64,000 nt of DNA. Origin: Gnomoniopsis sp. IMI 355080 (lineage: Eukaryota > Ascomycota > Sordariomycetes > Diaporthales > Gnomoniaceae). Of the stretch, positions 54,658 to 64,000 are shown one piece after another (positions within the stretch are counted from its first letter, which is position 1; the number at the start of each line of letters is the position of its first letter). A program made the position numbers and the translations under genes. The DNA lies in NCBI GenBank assembly GCA_027946555.1, contig JAPEVC010000029.1:124001-188000 (forward strand), in the 5' to 3' direction. The notes under the pieces were generated by a model. It was not told where the DNA came from. It did no database searches and was given only the letters and a program-made list of their open reading frames with translations.

Positions 54658-55312
54658 GATGTGTGGATTTGCATTAGCCTTGCAAATGTTATGGGAAGAC
54701 GATGGATGAGCTCCATCATGTGGTAGGGATCGTCGTCAACTTCATAGATTCTTCACAAATGGAATGAGTACTGCATATGGAAGGCATCGATAAAGAACAG
54801 ACCAGATACCGGTACACTTGAACTGGGACTATGAGAGTAAACGCACTAAGAAAGAAGAGCCCCCGAAAGAAGTGAGCCTTTGTAATTGCTCAAGAGCAAC
54901 TTTGCCTTTCTCTTACTTCATATGCTCTATATCTTCTGTCCAACGCAGATCAGAGAAAAGAGGTTCTTGGTCATTCTGACCCATCTTGGGACTCTGTACT
55001 AGTACACATAGGTCCTGTGGTCCCACCCTTATGCTATGAAAGTCCCAAGCACAGACAATATACTCCCAATGTACATATGTGTGTGTGTGTGTGTGGTGTG
55101 TGTATGCTTTCTTGCATCCTGTCCCTGTCCCTGAACGCCACAAACAGTCCAAGCCTACTGATCATCATCTTATGCAAAATCTAGCCACCCTTTGCTCAAA
55201 TATCTGGCTGCAGTTGCTGGTCTTGTGCCACCCTACTGCTGTTGCTTTTGTCTTGCCTCTAGGTGTTAGGCTCTTCTTTTAATCCACCTTGACCCAATCA
55301 CCTTACTATCCC
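54658..55312. other. Convergent intergenic region with GT microsatellite
   Basis: Contains 3' flanks only and a (GT)8-based tract at 55079-55103. No gene is supported. Confidence 0.6.
55079..55103. repeat. GT microsatellite
   Basis: Eight GT units followed, after one extra G, by four more GT units. Confidence 0.85.
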
Positions 55313-55753
55313 TCATAAGCTCATTCGATCCAAACTTAGCCGATCGCCACTCTTCACCCTCCTTACCACACCCAATTTGAAGAACTTCTCCTCTCCACCT
55401 GCCGTCCTTCCACCGATATACATCCTATCTGCACCCAGCACCTCTCGGAACCCTTCACTAGAGCTGTCGCTGCCCCGCCGCCGAGACTGTTGTGGAATGG
55501 GGATCGCGCGTGGTGGCTGCAACCTGGCGGCAGCGGCAGCGGCTGCTGCTTGTGCGGCAGTACCCGAGGGAGCGTGGCTGGGGCGGGAAGACGGAGAGGT
55601 TGAGGGCGTGGAGACGGAGTAAGAGTGGGCAGTGGTGGATGTGGTGCCGCTGGGAGACTGGGGCTTGGAGGAAGACAGCGAGGAGGGAGGTTGCTGGCGG
55701 AAGGCGTTGAAGAAGCCCGAGAGGAAGAAGGGGCGCTGTGTTGAGGGAGCCAT
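55313..55753 (-). CDS. Small uncharacterised Ser/Pro/Ala-rich protein
   Basis: 146 residues from the ATG at 55753; no named family is recognised. The N-terminus MAPSTQRPFFLSGFFNAFR has an amphipathic, aromatic character. The middle is Ser/Thr/Pro/Ala low complexity, including an alanine run. The C-terminal ~50 residues (SRRRGSDSSSEGFREVLG, then ADRMYIGGR and EEKFFKLGVVRRVKSGDR) look structured and non-random, like a short conserved motif of fungal proteins with phospho-sites. RRRGSDSS looks like a basophilic kinase site. Function unknown. Codon use and the two conserved-looking ends argue for a real gene rather than a chance frame. Confidence 0.65.
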   Translation of the reverse strand: MAPSTQRPFFLSGFFNAFRQQPPSSLSSSKPQSPSGTTSTTAHSYSVSTPSTSPSSRPSHAPSGTAAQAAAAAAAARLQPPRAIPIPQQSRRRGSDSSSEGFREVLGADRMYIGGRTAGGEEKFFKLGVVRRVKSGDRLSLDRMSL

Positions 55754-57384
55754 GGTGAGTGTATTTGGTGGTATTGAGGTCGTGGTGATGGGGAAAGTGG
55801 CCGTCCCGAAGATGTGGCACACGAGCGATGATGGAAGGGTCGGCTATATGGCGGTACTGGTCTTGTAGTAGTAATCCAGGGACGTCAGTTTGGAGGTCCC
55901 TTCTCGCCTGTTTCGGTCTTCGTAAGGTGCTCTTGAGTGAGTGGCCTTGGTCGTCTCGTGGTAGTGGACCTTGATGTCCTGTCGGGTGCGGGTCGGCCGA
56001 GTGATTGGTGTCGGCGCGAGGGAAACACACACCGCAAGAAACAGGTGCGAGGCTTTCCCCAGCTTCCAACAATGCCGATTGTATTGTCGGTTTCGTTGGC
56101 TTTGTTGGCGCAAAGGCAGTCTGAATAGCGATGACGGTCGCAAATAGAGAGAGCGCGAAATGGGAAGGGACACAAGTAGGCTAGACTCTTCCTGATATGG
56201 CTGCGCTGTTTTCGATCTCGGATCGGGGGAAGGCTTTTTGATGGTTTAACGTTGACGTAGGGGGCAGTTGCAGCCGTCTTTGGAGGGCAGTCACTTGGAC
56301 GTCTCGGCCAATGTCGGAACACCTAATAATCGGCTCAGAGGAAAGAACGAGCGGACTGCTGTTGGTCGCTTGTGTTGGGCCTGGTCCCTGGGTCCCTGCT
56401 CGCTTGATCCGCTTGATCCTTGTCTGTGGAGAAAAAGCGCGGGGTACCTAGTTCAGCTAGTCTGGCGGCTGTCAGGTAGTCAGGTAGTCTGGTAGTCAAG
56501 GCAGTCGGGCTTTTCCGGGGGAGTTTCGCGGGGAAGAGTGGACCTCTTCGCCTGTTCATCATTGACAGACAATAATAGTTGGAAAGCTTGCTAGAGCTTG
56601 CCGGGCAATTGACATATATAGTGTGTTCAGCAGAAACGTGAAGCCTACAACTTTAACCCCTCCTCCGGTTCGCCGCGGCTTTCTGACTGCCAATGTGACA
56701 GGTTCTTCACTTGTGCGGATGCATCTCGATGACTTACCGATGCGCAGACAGCCGGAACACGTCTTCCAGTATGCTCACGAAATTGGAAGAATATATTCAC
56801 TACACAAGCAAATGCAATGATGTATACAGACAAGTGCCGGACATGCATTAAAGGTCCGACTGGGCATTTGAGGGTCAAGGCACATCTGGGCGTCACTGAC
56901 CGAACTCCTCGTCGGAAATTCAGCTCATCCTATGAACATGTATTGTCAATCGCAGCCGGACAAGCCGAACATGCACCCTGCCCGGCCTCACCATGGAAGG
57001 TCGACCCGAGCCATTGGGTTGGGAAGCCGCAGGCCACCACCATGCAACCCTGGACCATCACTAGACGGTGACAGGAGACCGCACCACTACGACAGCAAGC
57101 CTAGTAGCTGCACAACGGCCCTCGCCGGTACGATGAACGCCATGAAGCCGATCCCTTTTTTTCTCTTCCTTTTTCTCTATTAGTGATACTCCAATCCTTC
57201 CTTTCTTGGGAGCAGTGCACATTCCATGTGGTTTCGTTCGTTGAAGGTAGTCAGGTAGCTTCGTAATTGGCCAAAATGCATGTGTGGATGCCTTACAGGG
57301 CGGTCTCCCCCACTGAGGCACTCATTATGGCAAAAAGAATACAATTGAATCGAAACATGGAACACTCACAATAATTTCACAAAC
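55754..57384. other. Divergent intergenic region
   Basis: 1.6 kb between the small uncharacterised gene and the deoxyribosyltransferase-like gene. It contains an 8-base tandem repeat at 56471-56494. Open frames are short and motif-free. A long 5' leader of either gene could lie here. Confidence 0.55.
56471..56494. repeat. 8-bp tandem repeat, three copies
   Basis: GTCAGGTA twice followed by GTCTGGTA; one mismatch in the third copy. Confidence 0.7.
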
Positions 57385-57888
57385 ATGTCCCTACCTCAAA
57401 TGCAGATATTAACACCCAATTCTCCGCCTGACGAGCAACCCGTCCACCCGACCACCATCTTCCTCGCTGGCCCCACCGAAGTCCCCTGGCGAGATGACTT
57501 CCTCAGCCTCCTCACCTCAACCACTGCCACCCTCCCACCACACAAACGGCGGCTGACCATCTACAACCCCTTCCAGCCGAACTGGGACAGCACTTGGCGC
57601 GAAGACTACGCCACAGACCCCAACTTTCGCGCGCAAACGGACTGGGAGATGGATCGCATGGAAACGGCGACCGTCGTCGTGGTTTACTTTGACGAGCGGA
57701 GCAAGGCGCCCGTGAGTCTGCTGGAGCTGGGCCTGGTTGCGCGTTCCGGGAAGGCGGTGGTGGGCTGCCAGCGCGAGTTTTGGAAGAGGGGAAATGTGCA
57801 GGCTGTTTGTCAGAGGCTTGGGGTGCCGCTGGAGGAGGACCTGGAGGGTTTGGTGAAGAGGGTAGTTGAACGTGTTCAAGGGGGATGA
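57385..57888 (+). CDS. Nucleoside 2-deoxyribosyltransferase-like protein
   Basis: Single exon, 167 residues. Features of the nucleoside 2-deoxyribosyltransferase-like fold are IFLAGPTEVPWRDDF at the N-terminus (ribose/phosphate loop), TIYNPFQPNWDSTW, QTDWEMDRMETATVVVVYFDE and the SLLELGLVARSGKAVVG segment that holds the usual catalytic Glu. Such enzymes cleave or transfer the deoxyribose of nucleosides or nucleoside monophosphates, so a role in nucleotide salvage or clean-up is likely. The full-length fold seems present; fungal members are generally uncharacterised. It is convergent with the TRS85 gene, about 200 bases apart. Confidence 0.85.
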   Translation: MSLPQMQILTPNSPPDEQPVHPTTIFLAGPTEVPWRDDFLSLLTSTTATLPPHKRRLTIYNPFQPNWDSTWREDYATDPNFRAQTDWEMDRMETATVVVVYFDERSKAPVSLLELGLVARSGKAVVGCQREFWKRGNVQAVCQRLGVPLEEDLEGLVKRVVERVQGG

Positions 57889-58084
57889 AAATACGCTGTG
57901 GGCAGTCCTTCCGCTTGATCTATTGACCCCAATGTACCGGGTTTCGTGTACAGCATCATAGTAATGACCAACGACTCGTCTCCCTGCCGATGCCATTCCA
58001 TTGATATGGTCGTATTAGTCTTAGTTCTATCATGAGAATACATATCATCGTCCCAGAACACGCCATGCTCTCTCCACCGCTGGC

Positions 58085-60388
58085 CTAAGTGAAGCCATCG
58101 TCGGCGGTAGCTTTCTCATCTTCCTCGCCCTCAGCTGGCTTGAGAGGCGCAGTCTCGAGATTCCCGCCTACCGCGCCAGGAGGACCGACCAGACTCATTC
58201 GCCTAGACATTCGCTTGTTGCTCGTGGTAAGGGTCAACGGTTCTCCCTCCTCCAGAAGCTCGACCTCGTCCACGTCTTCACGAGCTGCCATGTTGTCCTC
58301 GAGCCCATCCTCAACGAGCCCTTCCCTCAGTTTCAAGTGCAACTGCGCCATATGCTCGCTCGCCAGTGACCACGCGCCAATGCCATCCTCGCTCTCTAGC
58401 GAGTCGTACAACATCCTCGCCTCGTTGAGGCACCGTTGCGCTTGGATATATTTAGCCTGCATAATCCACACCTCGGCACCCAGTACGCTCCAAAACGCGG
58501 ACTTGCGCCGCCAGCTGCCAAACCCCATAGATCCTATGGATTGCTTCGTGGCACAGCAGACCGCCATGCGTTCCTTGAGCAGCGCATCGCCAACTGGTCC
58601 AACGATGCGGCTCTCCATGATGCGCATGCCCCATTTGACGGCCTCGTCGACCGCGGAGCCGCCGCGCATACGCAGAAGCTCGAGGCCGAGACCCATGCAT
58701 CGCAGGGTGCCGTAGGTCGACTGACAGCGAGTCAGATAGGAGTAGGACCCTTGCTCGAGCATGGAAACAATGTTGTCGAGGCGCGTCTTGGAGGACTGAT
58801 TCTGTGGCATGATGAGCAGCGTGAGCGCGGCCATTTCGTTGGCAGCTGCATGGTATTTCCAAGCCTTGTCGTTGCTAAAGTCGGACCGCAGGAGCTCGTA
58901 CGTCGACATGGACAGTTTCCAGTCGCGCAACATGAAGGCGTAATCAGCGAGTTTGCGCATTACAGCCTCTGGCGCGTCAGCGGCATAATAACCTCCTGCG
59001 TGGAAATTGTTTGATGACGAGCTCCCAGTCGCGGTCTTCGGGCCTGCTCCAAAACTTGTCCATCTCTTCGACAAGCTCATGAACCTTCCGCTGAGACCCT
59101 TTCGTTTTGAGGCCACCTGATCATTCCATACCGACACATTTCGCTCCATTGTTGGTATTATTGACTGTGTCACCATCTCGCGGATGAAAGTCCGTATTGC
59201 AGTGGCATCTGACTCAAAGATGTACCTGGTCGGGTCTTCGAAATCCTCTTGGCCCTCGGTTTTGGCTATGTCAGCGAGCTCCTCCTGAGCACTCATCCAC
59301 TCGCTCCGAGGTAATGGTATACTGTCGTCGTCCGTCTCTGCACTCTGACTGCTACGAATCCTCAACAAATGGCAGTGTAGTCCAAGATGCCTCTTCATCT
59401 GGTCGAAAAGCGCCAAGCTTTTAGCAATGTCGCTGTTCTCCTCGTCGTGAACAAGTACGTAGTAGCGTAAGTATTCCCCGTCGATCCAGGTCGGCAACTT
59501 CCTGTCACCATTCGTTGACTCGTGATAGAGCCTTCTGAAAGTTTCGATAGGTTGTGGCTCGCGTGAGCTTGCCGCAATCACGCATGCCACAGGATGTGAC
59601 CAAGTCTCATGCGCAGATAGCGGTATGCCCGATAACAACCTTCGCAGGTACAGCGCGTAGTATGGAGATGTTGCTTCCATGTCCAACCCGTGCGTCGTCG
59701 GCGTGCTCGGTTTTATGAGATTGGAAAAGGAGTTCTCAGCGTAGTCCAGGTGCCGTCCCACTACAGCTTCTACATCCGCAACCCTCCTCCCGGAACTCGT
59801 CTGGCCTGGTCCCTGCCCGTTCGCCGCCTTCAACAGCCCATCTGGCGGCTCGATATTGTCGCTAAAGTTTGTGAAGCGCACTGAAAAGTCCTCCCATGAC
59901 CTGCTGGATCCGTTACTGTCTCGTATCGTTACTTTGCCGGACACGCGCTCGCCAAATGGCCGTAGGAGCTCCCAGAGGCCCCGCTCGAAGCCCTTCTCTT
60001 TGACTAGTCCGTCCGTCTCCGGCGAAGCGTATATGGCAATGTGTGGCACAAAAGCTTTCAACATCAAGTTCAAAGGATCGCCGGGGGTGGCGGCGGCCTC
60101 GGTGTCAACGAGGGCGTGGGTCAAAGTCACGGACCCTGAACGGGCTCGTGAGACTGGTCGCGCTGGTGAGCCCTTGCCTGGGACGGGAGACATGGGTCGA
60201 GAGCCCGGCGGTGTAAGGGTCGAGGCATAGAGGCTGGCAGCAGAGGGATTGGAGCGTCGGTAGGGGAGGGTGGCTTCGGACTGCGAGAGGGACATGCTGT
60301 CCATGGTGTCCTTCCGCTTGGGCAGGTCCCTTATGGAGGCCGCCATGGGCGGGGAGTTGATGGGTGGTTCTGAGCCATTGTCGGACAT
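58085..60388 (-). CDS. trs85: TRAPP complex subunit Trs85/TRAPPC8
   Basis: Intronless, 767 residues from the ATG at 60388; the longer upstream frame begins at a non-ATG codon. A Ser/Pro-rich N-terminus (~100 residues) precedes the Trs85 domain. Recognisable parts are NLMLKAFVPHIAIYASPETDGLVKEKGF, LLRPFGERV, SWEDFSVRFTNF and the region near 300 (LDFAEN-like YAENSFSNLI). PTWIDGEYLRYYVLVHDE and LADYAFMLRDWKLSMSTYELLRSDFSNDKAWKY follow, the latter a TPR-like helical repeat. Trs85 is the TRAPPIII-specific subunit that directs Ypt1/Rab1 activation to pre-autophagosomal and ER-Golgi membranes. The acidic C-terminus is short. Filamentous fungal proteins are of similar length. Confidence 0.92.
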   Translation of the reverse strand: MSDNGSEPPINSPPMAASIRDLPKRKDTMDSMSLSQSEATLPYRRSNPSAASLYASTLTPPGSRPMSPVPGKGSPARPVSRARSGSVTLTHALVDTEAAATPGDPLNLMLKAFVPHIAIYASPETDGLVKEKGFERGLWELLRPFGERVSGKVTIRDSNGSSRSWEDFSVRFTNFSDNIEPPDGLLKAANGQGPGQTSSGRRVADVEAVVGRHLDYAENSFSNLIKPSTPTTHGLDMEATSPYYALYLRRLLSGIPLSAHETWSHPVACVIAASSREPQPIETFRRLYHESTNGDRKLPTWIDGEYLRYYVLVHDEENSDIAKSLALFDQMKRHLGLHCHLLRIRSSQSAETDDDSIPLPRSEWMSAQEELADIAKTEGQEDFEDPTRYIFESDATAIRTFIREMVTQSIIPTMERNVSVWNDQVASKRKGLSGRFMSLSKRWTSFGAGPKTATGSSSSNNFHAGGYYAADAPEAVMRKLADYAFMLRDWKLSMSTYELLRSDFSNDKAWKYHAAANEMAALTLLIMPQNQSSKTRLDNIVSMLEQGSYSYLTRCQSTYGTLRCMGLGLELLRMRGGSAVDEAVKWGMRIMESRIVGPVGDALLKERMAVCCATKQSIGSMGFGSWRRKSAFWSVLGAEVWIMQAKYIQAQRCLNEARMLYDSLESEDGIGAWSLASEHMAQLHLKLREGLVEDGLEDNMAAREDVDEVELLEEGEPLTLTTSNKRMSRRMSLVGPPGAVGGNLETAPLKPAEGEEDEKATADDGFT

Positions 60389-61116
60389 GGGCAACAGCGA
60401 CCTCGGATAGATCGGGAAGTCAAAGACTGAACAAGTTGACCGGAAGAGATTACTGGGGGTCGACGTCTCTATAGTTGCTGGGGAAGGATGCTGTCCACGC
60501 TCTCCGTGCGCAACAAGCAAAGTCGGGCCACGGTCGACTGTCGTTGGGATTCGTGTCTTCGTGTCTCACTCGCTAAGTCCTTCACGAATCGACAGCTGCA
60601 TGGAGGCAAGCGTGGGATAATGGATGATTTGTTAGAGCTAACATGGGTCCAAAGGTCCAATCTCACGGGGAATCGTCCATTTCTTGGCTGTGAGAAGTCG
60701 CTTGTGAAGGTCAAGTTGCCAAATAGTAGATTTTGGTGACGAAATCGAGGACTTTTGGGGTTACCTCTCTATCTCCACTATCTGTACTGTACATTAGGCT
60801 AGGTCCCATGTAGATACAGCAGCATGGGTGCTTGACCAGCCCCCCCCCCTCCACCCCCGGCCCTTGTTTTCCTTCTCTCAAGGCTAACTAGGAGAGAATG
60901 CCAGCATAGCACACACACACAAGTCTCTTCACATAGAGTTTTATTTTCTTTTCGGTTTCTTCTCTTTCTTATTTTTCTTTTGATCTAAACGAAGAAAGAA
61001 AAGTGTTGGCAAGTCTCAGCCGAACTCAGACCTGTATTTGGGATATTTCCACGGTCTCGGACCCTGGCTTGTTCGGTGTTGAGAGCCTGAGATCCGTCTA
61101 GCCACTCTCCCATGCC
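60389..61116. other. Intergenic upstream of trs85
   Basis: No gene. It contains a C10 tract at 60840-60849 and, at 60930-60985, a long T/C-rich pyrimidine tract. Confidence 0.6.
60840..60849 (+). repeat. Homopolymer C10
   Basis: Ten consecutive C in an intergenic region, followed by a further C-rich stretch. Confidence 0.85.
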
Positions 61117-61767
61117 CTATACAGCAGACTCCTTCAGCCTACTCAAGACCTCATCAGTCGTCAGAATTTCGCCAAACGCGAACCCATGTGCCTTGAGGCC
61201 ACGCTGTTGCTGAGTCTCGTTTGCTGTCCCACACGCGTCCTTGACAAGCCATGTCTCGTAGCCTCTGTTGAAAGCACTCCTCGCCGTGGTGTCGCTTTCC
61301 ATGGGGGTCAATACTGGATGTTCCCATCGTTGCCAACAGGGCGTGTACTCTTACCAGCAACAATCTGTCATGACACCACACACGATCGTCCTCTCCACCT
61401 TGGCCTCCTCCAAGATATTGGTAAGATCCGTGTTGATGAAGGCGTCGTAGGTGTTCTTGGGAACCAATTTCGGCCAATCTGAGGAGCCCTTTCCCTCCAT
61501 ATACCGCTGTATGTCAGACTGGAATTTCCACTTCTCAGAACCCGTCGCGATGCTGCCGTCAGGACCCCATTTCCGAACTAGTTGGTTTGGAGAAGGCACC
61601 GTGGTAAGCTCTTCTTCGGAATGGCCGTGCTGAGTGAATATGATGGGTGCCGAATCGGATTGGAAGTGTGTAATAAGCTTTTTGATATTGGGCAAAGCAC
61701 TAGTGGTCATCGGCTTGAACACTCGCTGCATGTCGATAACTAGCAGTGCTGTCTTTGGGGCTGCCAT
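61117..61767 (-). CDS. Isochorismatase-like cysteine hydrolase
   Basis: Two minus-strand exons, 61767-61355 and 61294-61117, give 196 residues. The family triad is Asp12 in LLVIDMQ, Lys104 in LVPKNTYDAFINTDL and the nucleophile Cys137 in GVMTDCCC. Exon 2 then gives DTTARSAFNRGYETWLVKDACGTAN, matching the GVMTxxC..TARDA block of the family across the splice. Such hydrolases act on isochorismate, nicotinamide, N-carbamoyl compounds or related amides. Fungal members of this size are usually general isochorismatase-like hydrolases of unknown substrate. Three consecutive cysteines (136-138) surround the active site. No isochorismate-making gene is nearby. Confidence 0.9.
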
Positions 61768-62358
61768 CTTCAGTCCTTGGCTTCTTGCTTATACTCAATA
61801 TTGCATACGTTGAACTGACTACGTAAAACTTCAGAGAAGTGGTTCGGACAAGAAACGTTGGGCTTATTAAAGTTGACGTCAACCCGTGAGGGGACTCCTT
61901 AATGGTAAACGCACAGCAACACGACAGGTTACTTCTCCGGTCTTAGGAGGGGCGGATCGAAGGCAGATCTATAATTTCGGATCTTTTCGACCAATACTTA
62001 AAGTTGCATTTCTAGTCTGCGGGCATTCAGAATGTCTCCCTGGCGACTCCAATATGCTCTTGCCAGACTGCTCAATAGATCTAGTCGCTAAACTCAGATG
62101 CAGGAACCATCATCCACTGGCTGCACAACTTGCAACGGCGCATTGAAACCAAGAAGCCCAGGCTTGTGTCTCTCACGCTCGGTCTACACGGATCTTGGTG
62201 TCAATATTACATTTCATGGAAGCATGTGGGCAACGTGATTAGGTCAGAAACGGACTCACAACCACAGTACTGATCCGATCCTTGCTTCTCCCTCCTCACA
62301 AGCACCACACCTGGGGGCTGAAAGGCACCCAAAACTTCTTGTCAAGCCCCGTCCGAGC
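61768..62358. other. Intergenic upstream of isochorismatase-like gene
   Basis: Holds the promoter of the isochorismatase-like gene and the 3' flank of the transcription factor. Nothing else supported. Confidence 0.6.
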
Positions 62359-64000
62359 TTATTGGAGCACGTTATTGCGCTCAAGCAAAGCATTCCAGTA
62401 CTCCCAGTTGACCTGACTAGGTTCCCACCCGGACATGTCAATATCAGCAGTGAAATTGCTTAACATGCCATCAAATTGAAGATCCAATTCCGGTCGAAAC
62501 GAGCTCGTCGGATCAGCACCGAAACCAGTGAACACAAATCCCTGGTTGCCCTCATTGTACCTCGGGTCCACCTGAGTCGCTACACCAGCGAGCTGATCCA
62601 GAGGCGAAGCGTTGTGCGGTATGGACATCGAAGCAATCGACGCCGTCCTCACTTTCTTCGACTTGCGCTCTCGAAGCTCAGAAATCACATTCGGCACAGT
62701 GAATGGCTCGGCATTGTTGCGTGCAAGATCCGCCTCCCGCGCCTCCCACGCGCGTAGCGTGAGCGCCCTGACCGCAGCGTATAGCTCGTTCTTGCTGTCT
62801 TCTAACAGGGCCGGTCTGTACCTGTACATTTCGGATACAAGCTGCCAGGCCCGTTGCGTGAGAGGCGCATCGCTTGCCTGGGTCCTGGAGGCGATCAGCA
62901 TGAAGACGAAGGCGTCGATCTGGAAGGCTACGTCGAGGTGCCAGGAGAAATGGTCGAGACCCCTGGTCGATTTGCCCATCACGTCGTACTCGACCATGCG
63001 GACGCTGGTGGCGAACAGCATGTCCCTTTCGGCGCGAGGCATGGCTTTCCCTCGGTATTGAGCTGGGTGGTGGGCCATGAGCCTCATTTTGCAGACTGCT
63101 GAACGCACACCACCCTCGGCCATGAGATGTAAGGGAATGGCCGAGTCTAGATATTGCAGGTAAGTGTCTTGCATGTGAGCCTCGAATTGATCGATGAGTT
63201 GATCTTTCGTCCGGCTGGGTACGGTCGGATCATGAAGTTTTCTGGCATGCATGGTCATAAACTCCCCAACTTCATATCGACACAAACAAACTGGTTCTTG
63301 GTGTTAGCTACCAGGCCTCGCGGAATTTGAGATTCACTCACAAGTCATTTCCGTCGGTCCTTTATGAATCATAGGCATCTCCGTCATATCGGGGTTGATG
63401 TCTGCATCGTTCAAATTGGCCGGGAGGGGCGACATTCGAATCTCCTGCAACGAAGGCTTGATTCCTATCTGTGCATGACTCCGCCCGTCAATCCAAACAA
63501 TCTGTCGCCAGAGCCGCCGGCGCAATTGCGAGTCGTATACTGAGTTACCATCGGGTGAGTCGCGATCGCCTTGACCAGCGAGTCTCAGTCCGAGTCGAAC
63601 AGCGATGCCAGCCAACAACCAGAATGTCTGTGAGTCGTATATTTGTCGAGCGGGTAGCTTGGAGTCGTCAGTGAACGGCATGAAGATGAGTGTGAGTCAG
63701 ATAGTCTTACCAGAAAGACTACAAAAGCTTGAAGCGTCACAAAGTTCCGAGACTTCATGAAAGACACCGCTGCAAGTGCTTGCTGGGCTGCGGAGAAGTA
63801 TCGACTAAGTAGCACAGTCTTGGACGCATTCAATTGAGCCTGACAGTCCTCTTCTTTCAGGGACATTACGGCTGCCGCATATATGGAGAAGAGGAGAGCA
63901 ACCGACGGCTTTGAGACGGAGTCGAAGTCCTTGCTCGCCTCTAGTACCTGAGGCTGTACATGAGGTGCGTGTATTACCTTCGACAGAGGGTTGACGTTCT
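62359..64000 (-). CDS. Fungal-specific transcription factor, C-terminal part (runs off window)
   Basis: Partial gene; its 5' end lies beyond base 64000. Visible exons are 64000-63711, 63627-63342 and 63290-62359, encoding about 502 residues to the stop. The sequence enters the fungal-specific transcription factor domain at once (NVNPLSKVIHAPHVQP). SVALLFSIYAAAVMSL, FWLLAGIAVRLGLRL, RRRLWRQIVWIDGRS and GPTEMTFCLCRYEVGEFM follow, the order seen in Zn2Cys6 regulators. Introns are GT-AG and restore the TEMTFCLxR junction typical of the family. The DNA-binding zinc cluster should be in the missing part, so the target is unknown. The C-terminus has an acidic-aromatic stretch (DIDMSGWEPSQVNWEYW) that could be an activation region. 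Confidence 0.88.

Noticed and set aside
60389..60520. Longer N-terminus for Trs85
   Set aside because: The extension begins at a TTG codon and has no conserved sequence. The first ATG is at 60388.
1..64000. Recurrent ACCTAG/CTAGGT words in intergenic DNA, including the palindrome TACCTAGGTA at 9211
   Set aside because: A hand count of about 20 hexamers in 64 kb does not exceed what base composition predicts on two strands, so there is no evidence of a special element.
1..64000. Secondary-metabolite or catabolic gene cluster
   Set aside because: The SDR, FMO, dioxygenase and regulators are scattered among unrelated genes, with no synthase or synthetase backbone gene. The window does not support a cluster.

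Overview
This 64 kb window is nuclear DNA of a filamentous ascomycete (Pezizomycotina). Short spliceosomal introns of about 50-240 nt interrupt most genes, with GTRNGT-like donors and CTAAC/CTGAC-like branch sites. Genes lie on both strands with short intergenic gaps. The gene content is typically fungal: Zn2Cys6 regulators, a HET-C2-type glycolipid transfer protein, Alg10, Trs85, Lcp5, Qcr10 and paired Pdx1/Pdx2. The species cannot be named from sequence alone. I support 27 protein genes; 26 appear complete and one runs off the right edge. I saw no rRNA, tRNA, CRISPR array or intact transposon.

Left part (about 2.3-38.8 kb): a looser region rich in secreted or degradative enzymes. These are an M24 metallopeptidase, a GH3 beta-glucosidase, a major-royal-jelly/yellow protein, a class 3 lipase, a GH42 beta-galactosidase and a GH76 alpha-1,6-mannanase, all with N-terminal signal peptides. 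Between them lie an SDR reductase, a class V PLP enzyme resembling Egt2, a HET-C2-like GLTP, a phospholipase D, a taurine/sulfonate dioxygenase, a Dal81/TamA-like Zn2Cys6 regulator and an oxysterol-binding protein. Intergenic gaps are often 0.9-2.2 kb and carry possible CGG-based regulator sites.

Middle and right part (about 39-61 kb): mostly conserved housekeeping genes. Divergent pdx1 and pdx2 encode the two subunits of pyridoxal 5'-phosphate synthase. Then come a flavin monooxygenase, Lcp5/neuroguidin divergent from an EMP70/TMN nonaspanin, Med4 divergent from Qcr10 (a six-exon gene with 9-nt coding exons at both ends), Alg10 (with a GC-AG intron), a small conserved protein, a nucleoside-deoxyribosyltransferase-like protein and Trs85. 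The right edge holds an isochorismatase-like hydrolase and the C-terminal part of a fungal-specific transcription factor.

Intron-exon structures were rebuilt by hand from reading-frame continuity, splice consensus and family motifs. Most junctions are mutually consistent in phase. Uncertain ones are flagged: the lipase 3' end, the acceptor and start of the Dal81-like gene, and several N-termini.
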